From positions 2,249-8,903 of the forward strand of contig DDKG01000017.1 of the NCBI GenBank assembly GCA_002339265.1: a stretch of 6,655 nt of DNA, read 5' to 3'. Position numbers and translations under genes: made by a program. Below are positions 1 to 5,102 of this stretch, in pieces; positions within the stretch are counted from its first letter, which is position 1, and the number at the start of each line of letters is the position of its first letter. The DNA comes from Massilia sp. UBA2604. Lineage in GTDB: Bacteria > Pseudomonadota > Gammaproteobacteria > Burkholderiales > Burkholderiaceae_D. The notes beneath the pieces are model-generated. The model saw nothing but the letters and a program-made list of their open reading frames with translations. It did no database searches and was not told the origin of the DNA.

Positions 1-423
1 CTGCAGAAGATCGCCGAGGCGATGCCGGGCTTCGGCATCCTGGCCGCGGTGCTGGGCATCGTGATGGCCATGTTCTCGGTCTCGGGCGGCGCCGATTCGG
101 GCGAGATCGCCGAGAAGGTCGGCGCGGCCATGGTCGGCACCTTCATCGGCATCTTCTTCTGCTACGGCGTGCTGGAACCGCTGGCCAACCTGATGAAGCA
201 GACCGTCAATTCGGACGCCTCGACCATGGAAACGGTGAAAGTGGTGCTGTGCACCCACGTGGCCGGCAAGCCCGCGCTGCTGGCGATCGACGCCGGACGC
301 CGCCTGATCCAGCTGAACACCAAGCCCAGCTTCGCCCAGCTCGAACAGTGGATCAACGCCATGGGCGGCGAAGACGAATCGCAGAACAAGCGGCGCCGCG
401 GCAGCGACCGCATGACGGGGTAA
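1..423 (+). CDS. motA: Flagellar stator protein MotA (LafT-like), 3' fragment
   Basis: This is the C-terminal 140 residues of a MotA-family stator subunit; the 5' end lies outside the window. MotA forms the inner-membrane ring that, with MotB, conducts ions and turns the rotor. Residues 8-29 (MPGFGILAAVLGIV...) match the third transmembrane helix of MotA, with Pro9 in the place of E. coli Pro173. Residues 43-62 are the fourth helix, and Pro60 in LEPLANL matches Pro222. The cytoplasmic tail (VKVVLCTHVAGKPALLAIDAGRR, then KPSFAQLEQW) also follows E. coli MotA. The reading frame is open from base 1. The next gene, motB, begins 3 nt after the stop, which is the classic motAB pairing. The family is certain. 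Whether this is a primary or a lateral-type (LafT) stator cannot be settled from the fragment. Confidence 0.93.
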   Translation: MQKIAEAMPGFGILAAVLGIVMAMFSVSGGADSGEIAEKVGAAMVGTFIGIFFCYGVLEPLANLMKQTVNSDASTMETVKVVLCTHVAGKPALLAIDAGRRLIQLNTKPSFAQLEQWINAMGGEDESQNKRRRGSDRMTG

Positions 424-426
424 CAC

Positions 427-1374
427 GTGTCGAAACCGAACGACAAGCACGAATCGACCATCGTCAAGCGCGGCGGCGGCAAGCACCAGCATGACGAGCA
501 CGGCGGCGCCTGGAAAGTGGCGTTCGCCGACTTCTGCCTGGCCCTGATGGCGCTGTTCCTGGTGCTGTGGCTGATCGCCGCGCGCGAGCAGCAGAACCTG
601 AAGGCGATCGTGCGCGACGCCACCAGCGCCGGCATGCTCGAGGGACAAGGCCAGAAGCCGGCCATCGCCACCGAGCCGAGCGGCAGCCTGATCGAGCGCT
701 TCGAAGTGCCGCGCACCGGCAATGCCGGCACCAGCCAGCCGGGCAGCCCGAGCGCCCCGCGCACCGCCTATGAAACCCCGGCCGACCTGGCCGCCCTGTC
801 GAAGGCCCTGACCGAGCTGTCGGTGAGCGCCGGCCTGGCCTCGAACCTGGCCACCGTCGTCACGCCGTACGGCTTGCGCGTGATGCTGCACGACACCGAC
901 AAACAAGGCATGTTCATGCGCGGCAGCGCGCTGCCCACCGGCCGCTTCGCGCGCCTGCTGCAGAAGATGGGCCCATTGTTCGCCCAGATGCGCAACCAGA
1001 TGCTGATCATCGGCCACACCGACTCCAGCCGCTACGCCGGCGGCGACAAGGGCGGCTACTCGAACTGGGCGCTGTCGACCGACCGCGCACTGGCCGCGCG
1101 CGCCCAGCTGCTCACCGGCGGCATGCAGACCTCGACCATCCTGCAGGTGGTCGGCATGGCCGACCGCGGCCCGCTGCATCGGGAAGACCCGCTCGACGGC
1201 ATGAACCGCCGCATCGAACTCCTGATCCTGACCAGCGCCCAGTCGCGCGCGGTGTCGAGCATGTTCGGCGCCCCCGGCAAGAACGCGAGCGCGCTGGGCG
1301 AAGGCGCCAGCGTCGCGATGCCGGATGCGGCGGCACTGGAAGAACTGCGCGGCAAGCTGCCGACATCGCCATGA
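427..1374 (+). CDS. motB: Flagellar stator protein MotB (LafU-like)
   Basis: This 315-residue protein is the peptidoglycan-anchored stator partner of MotA. After a basic, His-rich cytoplasmic N-terminus comes a single membrane helix at about residues 31-52, FADFCLALMALFLVLWLIAA. Asp35 is the ion-binding aspartate (E. coli Asp32). A Pro/Gly/Ser-rich linker follows at about 85-120. The C-terminal OmpA-like domain shows GHTD (196-199), the GYSNWALSTDRA stretch and NRR (260-262), which together bind peptidoglycan. The last 45 or so residues have no recognisable motif. The start is a GTG placed 3 nt after the motA stop behind a G-rich stretch; the next in-frame Met lies inside the membrane helix, so GTG is the only sensible start. 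The stop overlaps an ATG (ATGA), but that ATG is probably not the flgM start. The helix wording (ADFCLALMALFLVLW rather than E. coli ADFMTAMMAFFLVMW) seems closer to lateral-type stators, which is an inference from memory. Confidence 0.94.
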   Translation: MSKPNDKHESTIVKRGGGKHQHDEHGGAWKVAFADFCLALMALFLVLWLIAAREQQNLKAIVRDATSAGMLEGQGQKPAIATEPSGSLIERFEVPRTGNAGTSQPGSPSAPRTAYETPADLAALSKALTELSVSAGLASNLATVVTPYGLRVMLHDTDKQGMFMRGSALPTGRFARLLQKMGPLFAQMRNQMLIIGHTDSSRYAGGDKGGYSNWALSTDRALAARAQLLTGGMQTSTILQVVGMADRGPLHREDPLDGMNRRIELLILTSAQSRAVSSMFGAPGKNASALGEGASVAMPDAAALEELRGKLPTSP

Positions 1375-1392
1375 CGATCCAACCGAAATCCC

Positions 1393-1399
1393 GAGGTAA
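1393..1399 (+). promoter_or_regulatory. Ribosome binding site deciding the flgM start
   Basis: GAGGTAA lies a few bases before the ATG at 1404. The frame also has an ATG at 1371 that overlaps the motB stop, but that one has no Shine-Dalgarno sequence and would add 11 residues unlike any FlgM N-terminus. Starting at 1404 gives the typical FlgM opening MKIT. Confidence 0.7.
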
Positions 1400-1403
1400 C
1401 CGC

Positions 1404-1676
1404 ATGAAAATCACCGGCTCATCCAACGGCGCCGTCGCCAGCGTCACGGTCGGCGCCCAGACCGTGGCCGCCCCGGTCCAGGCCGCGCCCACGGCGGCGC
1501 CGGCCGCCGCGCTGCAATCCGAAGTGCTCAAGCCGGCGGCGGAGGCCCTGCGCGCCATGCCCGACTTCGACGCCGCCCGCGTGGCCGAGCTGCGCGATGC
1601 GCTGGCACGCGGCGAGCTGCCGTTCGACCCGGGCCGCCTGGCCGGCCTGATCCAGAAATTCCACGGAGGACGCTGA
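1404..1676 (+). CDS. flgM: Anti-sigma-28 factor FlgM
   Basis: This 90-residue protein is a FlgM-family anti-sigma factor. FlgM holds the flagellar sigma factor (FliA/sigma-28) inactive until the hook is complete, and is then secreted through the flagellar export apparatus. The N-terminal half (MKITGSSNGAV..., then Ala/Pro/Val-rich) is low in complexity, as expected for the disordered export region. Residues 51-90 carry the sigma-binding pattern, with DFDAARVAELRDALARGELPF followed by DPGRLAGLIQKF; this is the familiar VxxLRxAIxxGxxxxDxxxIA shape. The length is normal for the family (about 90-100). The flgM stop overlaps the flgN start (TGATG), so the two are probably translationally coupled. 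It lies 29 nt downstream of motB, unlike enteric bacteria, where flgM follows flgA. I see no convincing sigma-28 promoter in front of it. The partner could be a dedicated sigma factor of this flagellar system. Confidence 0.9.
   Translation: MKITGSSNGAVASVTVGAQTVAAPVQAAPTAAPAAALQSEVLKPAAEALRAMPDFDAARVAELRDALARGELPFDPGRLAGLIQKFHGGR
1665..1670 (+). promoter_or_regulatory. Ribosome binding site of flgN
   Basis: GGAGGA sits 5 nt before the flgN ATG at 1676 and within the last codons of flgM. It is the strongest Shine-Dalgarno match in the window. It supports a flgN start that overlaps the flgM stop. Confidence 0.7.
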
Positions 1677-2104
1677 TGGCCACCCTGACCCGCACCCAGG
1701 CCAACACGCTGCTGCTCGAAGGCGTGCAGCGCGACCTGCATGAGGCAGCCGCCATCCACGCCCTGCTGGAACGGCAGTTCGAGGCCGCCGTGCGCCACCG
1801 CAGCCTTGAACTGACCGCGCTCGCCGACGAGCTGGCGCCGCTGCTCGAAGCCATGGAGGGTCGCCGCCAGCAGCGCCTGCAACTGGTGCGCGCCCTGCTC
1901 GGCCCGCAGGCCACGATGGAACAGTACAGCGCCAGCCTGGCCCCGGCCGCGCGCGCCACCTTCGACGCCGCCTGGACCGAGCTGGAAACCATCGTGCGCG
2001 CCTGCAAGGAAGCGACGACCCGCAACGGCCAGCTGCTGGCCGAACAATACTCCACGATGCAACGCGTGCTGCACGGCGAGGATGACATCTATGCGCCACG
2101 CTGA
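1676..2104 (+). CDS. flgN: Flagellar export chaperone FlgN
   Basis: This 142-residue, mostly helical protein is a FlgN-family cytoplasmic chaperone, which escorts the hook-filament junction proteins FlgK and FlgL to the export gate. It has no signal peptide or membrane segment. Long amphipathic stretches rich in Leu, Ala, Glu and Arg (about residues 12-80) suggest the coiled-coil helices of the family. The C-terminal block CKEATTRNGQLLAEQYSTMQ (through about residue 129) and the tail ending IYAPR follow the pattern seen in FlgN proteins (RNxxLLxxQ..., ending near YGP). It lies directly after flgM, the usual FlgM-FlgN pairing, and overlaps it by one base. Its 3' end overlaps the following hydrolase gene by 14 or 23 nt, depending on that gene's start. 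The identity rests on motif shape and context, because FlgN sequences diverge strongly. Confidence 0.87.
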   Translation: MATLTRTQANTLLLEGVQRDLHEAAAIHALLERQFEAAVRHRSLELTALADELAPLLEAMEGRRQQRLQLVRALLGPQATMEQYSASLAPAARATFDAAWTELETIVRACKEATTRNGQLLAEQYSTMQRVLHGEDDIYAPR

Positions 2105-2852
2105 GTTTTCGATCGCGCCGACCGCCGCTGCCACGGCCACGGCAGCCACGCAAGCAACGCGTCCGACCACGGCCATCGGCGGCGGCGACGCCAGCTTCGG
2201 GCGCCTGTTCGGCGAGCTGCAGGGCGAAGTGAACGCCTACATCCAGCACGGTGACGCCGACGGCGGCGCCGCCAGCAGCCTCTCCGCCGAAGGCGCCCTG
2301 CTGCGCCTGCGCGCGCAGGGGCTGATCATGGACAAGGAAGACGGCGTCGACCCAGCCGCCACCAGCGGCGGCGCCGCCGCCAGCACGCCCGAGCAGCAGG
2401 CTTTCCTGGAGAGCATCGCTCCCTGGGCGCGCCAGGCGGCGGACAAGCTGGGCGTGGCGCCGGAGCTGGTGCAGGCCCACGCCGCGCTGGAATCGGGCTG
2501 GGGCCAGCGCCCGCTGCGCACCGCCGACGGCGCGAGCAGCCACAACCTGTTCGGGATCAAGGCCGGCGCCGGCTGGGAAGGCGCCGCCGGCGAGTCCACC
2601 ACCACCGAATACGTGAACGGCGCCGCGCTCAAGACGCGCGAACGGTTCCGCGCCTATCCGGATGCGGCCAGCGCCTTCCAGGATTACGCACGCGTGCTGA
2701 CGGACAACCCGCGCTACCGCGCCGCCCTGAACACCGGCAGCGACGCCCAGGCCTTCGCCCAGGGACTGGCGCGCGGCGGCTATGCGACCGATCCGGGCTA
2801 CGCCGCCAAGCTGGCCCGCATCGCGAGCAGCCTGCAGGGAAACAAGGAATGA
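2091..2852 (+). CDS. flgJ: FlgJ-like flagellar muramidase (glucosaminidase domain)
   Basis: This 253-residue protein carries the peptidoglycan-hydrolase domain of FlgJ, which opens the cell wall so the flagellar rod can pass. From about residue 102 to the end it matches the Salmonella FlgJ C-terminal domain closely. Glu134 in AALESGWGQ matches catalytic Glu184. Glu173 in TTTEY sits exactly 39 residues later, as Glu223 does in Salmonella. Asp198 in FQDY matches Asp248. NLFGIKA, NPRY and GYATDPGYA are also kept. The first 100 or so residues are rich in Ala, Thr and Gly and lack the rod-capping motif that begins standard FlgJ. There is no signal peptide, so export by the flagellar secretion system is likely (inference). 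GAGG at 2078-2081 is 9 nt before ATG 2091 but directly abuts ATG 2082, so I chose 2091; the longer form has 256 residues. A second, rod-capping flgJ may exist outside the window. Confidence 0.88.
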   Translation: MRHAEFSIAPTAAATATAATQATRPTTAIGGGDASFGRLFGELQGEVNAYIQHGDADGGAASSLSAEGALLRLRAQGLIMDKEDGVDPAATSGGAAASTPEQQAFLESIAPWARQAADKLGVAPELVQAHAALESGWGQRPLRTADGASSHNLFGIKAGAGWEGAAGESTTTEYVNGAALKTRERFRAYPDAASAFQDYARVLTDNPRYRAALNTGSDAQAFAQGLARGGYATDPGYAAKLARIASSLQGNKE

Positions 2853-2856
2853 AACC

Positions 2857-3564
2857 TTACTCGCCCAGCGGCATGTCGATCGGCTGCACGGCGCCGGCGC
2901 CCAGCACGCGCATGCGCACCACCTGGCCGCTGGCGGCGTTCCTGACCCGCACTACGGCGCCACGCGCGCCGGCGTCGAGCGCCTCGCCCGCCATGCTGAC
3001 TTCGATGCCGTCCTGGCGCGCGGTCATGGTCACGGCGTCGCCGCGCTTGATGGCGATCGGCGCCACCAGCTGGCTGGCGCGCAGGACCTCGCCCGCGCGC
3101 AGGCTGCGCCGGCTGGACAGCCCGACCGCTTCCTCGGGCACGCCGATCGGGTCGCGCAAGTTGGTGACGTCGCGCCGTTCGAACGTGACGTCGGATTCGC
3201 CCAGCGTCTGGTTGGCGCCCACCGGCGCCGCGGTCACCGCCACCAGCGCCGACATGCGGGCGCGCACCACGAAGTCATGGCGCCAGCCCTCCCCGTCCGG
3301 GCAGCGCGCCACGAAGCGCATGCGCGCCGGCTGGCGGGTGTCGAGCGCTTCGACATTCACCCGCCCCTTGCAGGCGGGCGCCGGACGGCTGCTGACGACG
3401 TTCAGGTCGAACTCGGGATCGCCCAGCCCGCTGGCCGCGGCGACCTTCTCGAGCTGCTCGCGCGCCGCTTGTTCGATCTCTACGGAAAGAGTTTGCGCCG
3501 ACCAGGCTGTGGCGGATATCAGACAGGTTACAATACTAAGAGTTGCCGTACGGAAAGCAATCAT
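2857..3564 (-). CDS. flgA: Flagellar P-ring assembly chaperone FlgA
   Basis: This 235-residue periplasmic protein is FlgA, which helps FlgI assemble into the P ring around the rod. It starts with a Sec signal peptide, MIAFRTATLSIVTCLISATAWSA, probably cut after Ala23. The middle has two cysteines (Cys65 and Cys88) that could form a disulfide, then a SAF-like segment (VGANQTLGESDVTFERRDV). The C-terminal domain has RAGEVL (from 156), KRGDAV and the FlgA hallmark RVRNAASGQVVRMRVL (from 206). The frame stays open to an ATG at 3615, but that adds 17 residues before the signal peptide, so I chose 3564. No clear Shine-Dalgarno sequence precedes 3564. The gene is divergent from flgB, as in enteric bacteria. 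Here, however, it is not joined to flgM and flgN, which instead run toward it; its stop is 4 nt from the muramidase stop. Confidence 0.93.
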   Translation of the reverse strand: MIAFRTATLSIVTCLISATAWSAQTLSVEIEQAAREQLEKVAAASGLGDPEFDLNVVSSRPAPACKGRVNVEALDTRQPARMRFVARCPDGEGWRHDFVVRARMSALVAVTAAPVGANQTLGESDVTFERRDVTNLRDPIGVPEEAVGLSSRRSLRAGEVLRASQLVAPIAIKRGDAVTMTARQDGIEVSMAGEALDAGARGAVVRVRNAASGQVVRMRVLGAGAVQPIDMPLGE

Positions 3565-3572
3565 TGGACAAT
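3543..3572 (+). promoter_or_regulatory. Possible weak sigma-70-like promoter for flgB operon
   Basis: TTGCCG (3543-3548) and GACAAT (3567-3572) are separated by 18 nt and read toward flgB, 60 nt before its start codon. Each box matches the consensus at 4 of 6 positions. The region is richer in A+T than its surroundings and overlaps the 5' end of flgA. I found no clear sigma-54 or sigma-28 promoter here. Some promoter for the flgB operon must lie near, but this exact assignment is only a guess. Confidence 0.2.
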
Positions 3573-3574
3573 AC

Positions 3575-3593
3575 GGGTCAGGCGGAAAGACCC
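3575..3593. repeat. Inverted repeat in the flgA-flgB divergent region
   Basis: GGGTC at 3575-3579 and GACCC at 3589-3593 form a perfect 5-bp dyad around a 9-nt centre. It sits between the divergent starts of flgA and flgB, so it could be an operator or a small hairpin in the flgB leader. It is not followed by a T run and does not look like a terminator. A 5-bp dyad can occur by chance in GC-rich DNA. Confidence 0.3.
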
Positions 3594-3632
3594 ATTCTAA
3601 CCAAACTAGCTGCATTCCACTGGAGAATCGCC

Positions 3633-3992
3633 ATGTCGATTAATTTCAAGGAAGCTCTCGGCGTCAGCGCCGATGCGCTTCAGTTGCGCGCCGAACGCAC
3701 CCGCGTGCTGGCCGCCAACATCGCCAACGAAAGCACGCCCGGCTATACGGCGCGCGACATCGACTTCGCCAGCGTGATGCAGGCCCGGATGGATGCCGAC
3801 GACGGCGTTCCGACCCTGTCCGAGGATGGCCCGCTGTTCCGCGTGCCTTATCACCCGAGCGCCGACGGCAACACTGTCGAGATCGGCATCGAGCAGGCGG
3901 CGTTCTCGCAGAACGCGTCCGACTTCCAGACCAGCCTGACCTTCATCAATATGAAGCTGCGCGGCCTGAACAAAGCCATCACCGGCCAATAA
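3633..3992 (+). CDS. flgB: Flagellar basal-body proximal rod protein FlgB
   Basis: FlgB is a proximal rod protein, exported through the flagellar secretion system and built onto the MS-ring side of the rod. The 119-residue product starts MSINFKEALGVSADALQLRAERTRVLAANIANESTPGYTARDIDF. This contains the rod/hook-family N-terminal signature AANIANxxTPGYxARDIDF at about residues 27-45. The FRVPYHPSADGNTVEI segment and C-terminal helix (QTSLTFINMKLRGLNKAITG) also fit FlgB. It is somewhat shorter than E. coli FlgB (138). The start at 3633 is backed by GGAGA at 3622-3626, 6 nt upstream; the frame opens earlier, but the upstream part is not FlgB-like. It is the first gene of the flgBCDEF operon, divergent from flgA with 68 nt between the two starts, and flgC begins 10 nt after its stop. 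Confidence 0.96.
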   Translation: MSINFKEALGVSADALQLRAERTRVLAANIANESTPGYTARDIDFASVMQARMDADDGVPTLSEDGPLFRVPYHPSADGNTVEIGIEQAAFSQNASDFQTSLTFINMKLRGLNKAITGQ

Positions 3993-4002
3993 GGAGCGCC
4001 GA

Positions 4003-4407
4003 ATGAGTTTCAAAGACATTTCCCAGATTGCCGGCTCGGCCATGGCGGCCCAGACCGTGCGCATGAACACGATCGCCAGCAACCTGGCCAATGCGAATGC
4101 CGTGGCCACCACCGAGGCCGAGGCCTACCGCGCCCGCAAGCCCGTGTTCTCGGCCATGCTCGACGGCGAAGGCGTGGCCAAGGTCGCCGTGCTGGACGTG
4201 GTGCAGTCGAGCGAACCGCTGCGCCGCGTGCACGAGCCGGACAATCCGCTGGCCGACGCCGACGGCATGGTGTTCTATGCCAACGTCAATGAAGTGGCCG
4301 AGATGGCCGACATGATGGCCGCTTCGCGCGCCTTCGAAACGAATGTCGAGGTCATGGGCCGCATCAAGTCGATGCAGCAGTCCCTGATTCGCATGGGAGA
4401 AAGCTGA
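4003..4407 (+). CDS. flgC: Flagellar basal-body rod protein FlgC
   Basis: FlgC is a proximal rod component that assembles with FlgB and FlgF. The 134-residue product has the same length as E. coli FlgC. Residues 8-33 (QIAGSAMAAQTVRMNTIASNLANANAV) carry the family N-terminal helix, followed by AYRARKPVF. The middle has the FlgC hallmark EPDNPLADADG, and the C-terminus has NEVAEMADMMAASRAFETNVEVMGRIKSM, the paired coiled-coil helix of rod proteins. An AAGGAG sequence overlapping the flgB stop (3991-3996) precedes the ATG by 6 nt. The flgD start follows 2 nt after the stop, so the genes are tightly coupled. Nothing is missing or broken. Confidence 0.97.
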   Translation: MSFKDISQIAGSAMAAQTVRMNTIASNLANANAVATTEAEAYRARKPVFSAMLDGEGVAKVAVLDVVQSSEPLRRVHEPDNPLADADGMVFYANVNEVAEMADMMAASRAFETNVEVMGRIKSMQQSLIRMGES

Positions 4408-4409
4408 TC

Positions 4410-5093
4410 ATGGTCACGACCAACAACAACTTCGGTTTCAGCAGTAATTACAGCAGCACCAGCGAGCGGCCGGCCGGCGTGCCGATGAGCGAGAACAAGG
4501 ACATGTTCACCAAGCTGCTGGTAGCGCAGATCCGCAACCAGGATCCGCTGGCGCCGTCCGATCCGGCCACCTTCGTCAACCAGCTGTCGCAGCTGTCGCA
4601 GACCGAGGCGCTGGAAAACATGACCCAGACCACCGCCGCCAGCGCCACCATGCTGCAGAGCCTGCAAGTGCTGGCGATGGGCGGCCAGGTCGGGAGCCAG
4701 GTCTCGGTCGAGACCAGCCGCGTGGAACTGGGCGACACCCCGCTCACCGGCAGCGTGCGCCTGGAAGGCGCCAGCACCCTCACCCATGTGATCCTGACCG
4801 ACGTCGCCGGCAAGCAGACCAGGATCGAACTGCCGTCGCACGGCGCCGGCGGCCAGGCATTCACGCTCGACCCGGCCAAGCTCGGCCTGCCGGCCGGCAA
4901 GTACAGCATCGCGGCCGAAGCCTCGGACGGCACCAAGCCGGCGATCGAGATCAACGGCCGCCTGAACAGCGTGCGTCTCGATTCGACCGGCGGCATCCTG
5001 ATGCAGGTGGCTGGCGTCGGCGAAGTCGAGCCGGGCTGGATCACCGGTTTCAACGGTAAAAACAATTCCGCCGACCTGGCGTTCACCAACTAA
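4410..5093 (+). CDS. flgD: Flagellar hook-capping protein FlgD
   Basis: FlgD caps the growing hook and guides hook-protein (FlgE) polymerisation; it is discarded when the hook is finished. The 227-residue product has a Ser/Asn-rich N-terminal export region (1-28) and then the FlgD signature DMFTKLLVAQIRNQDPLAPSDPATFVNQLSQLSQTEALENM at about residues 31-71. The C-terminal two-thirds has the beta-rich pattern of the FlgD Ig/tudor-like core, including a GLPAGKYSIAAEA turn, and a closing segment (VGEVEPGWITGF) in the place where the tudor-like half ends. The length is normal (E. coli 231). A GGGAGA sequence lies 9 nt upstream of the start, 4395-4400, inside the 3' end of flgC. It sits directly before flgE, its capping substrate. 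Confidence 0.96.
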   Translation: MVTTNNNFGFSSNYSSTSERPAGVPMSENKDMFTKLLVAQIRNQDPLAPSDPATFVNQLSQLSQTEALENMTQTTAASATMLQSLQVLAMGGQVGSQVSVETSRVELGDTPLTGSVRLEGASTLTHVILTDVAGKQTRIELPSHGAGGQAFTLDPAKLGLPAGKYSIAAEASDGTKPAIEINGRLNSVRLDSTGGILMQVAGVGEVEPGWITGFNGKNNSADLAFTN

Positions 5094-5102
5094 GGATTCC
5101 CC

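Noticed and set aside
1340..1366. A possible sigma-28 promoter before flgM (GCCGACAT at 1359-1366)
   Set aside because: The -10-like box is a partial match, but the -35 position does not resemble TAAAGTTT.
1371..1403. An earlier flgM start at the ATG overlapping the motB stop
   Set aside because: It has no ribosome site, while GAGGTAA precedes the ATG at 1404, which gives the usual MKI start.
1112..2543. Two long overlapping minus-strand open frames (1112-2176 and 1419-2543) behind motB, flgM, flgN and the muramidase
   Set aside because: They are Ala/Gly/Arg-rich products opposite well-supported genes, with no recognisable motifs.
3529..3534. TACAAT as a -10 box inside flgA
   Set aside because: It matches 5 of 6 positions, but no acceptable -35 box lies 16-18 nt upstream.
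2782..3643. Two plus-strand open frames across flgA
   Set aside because: flgA on the minus strand has a signal peptide and the FlgA C-terminal motif; the plus-strand products are shadow sequences.
4582..4601. A short direct repeat (CAGCTGTCG twice) in flgD
   Set aside because: It encodes the conserved QLSQLSQ motif of FlgD, so it reflects the protein rather than a repeat element.
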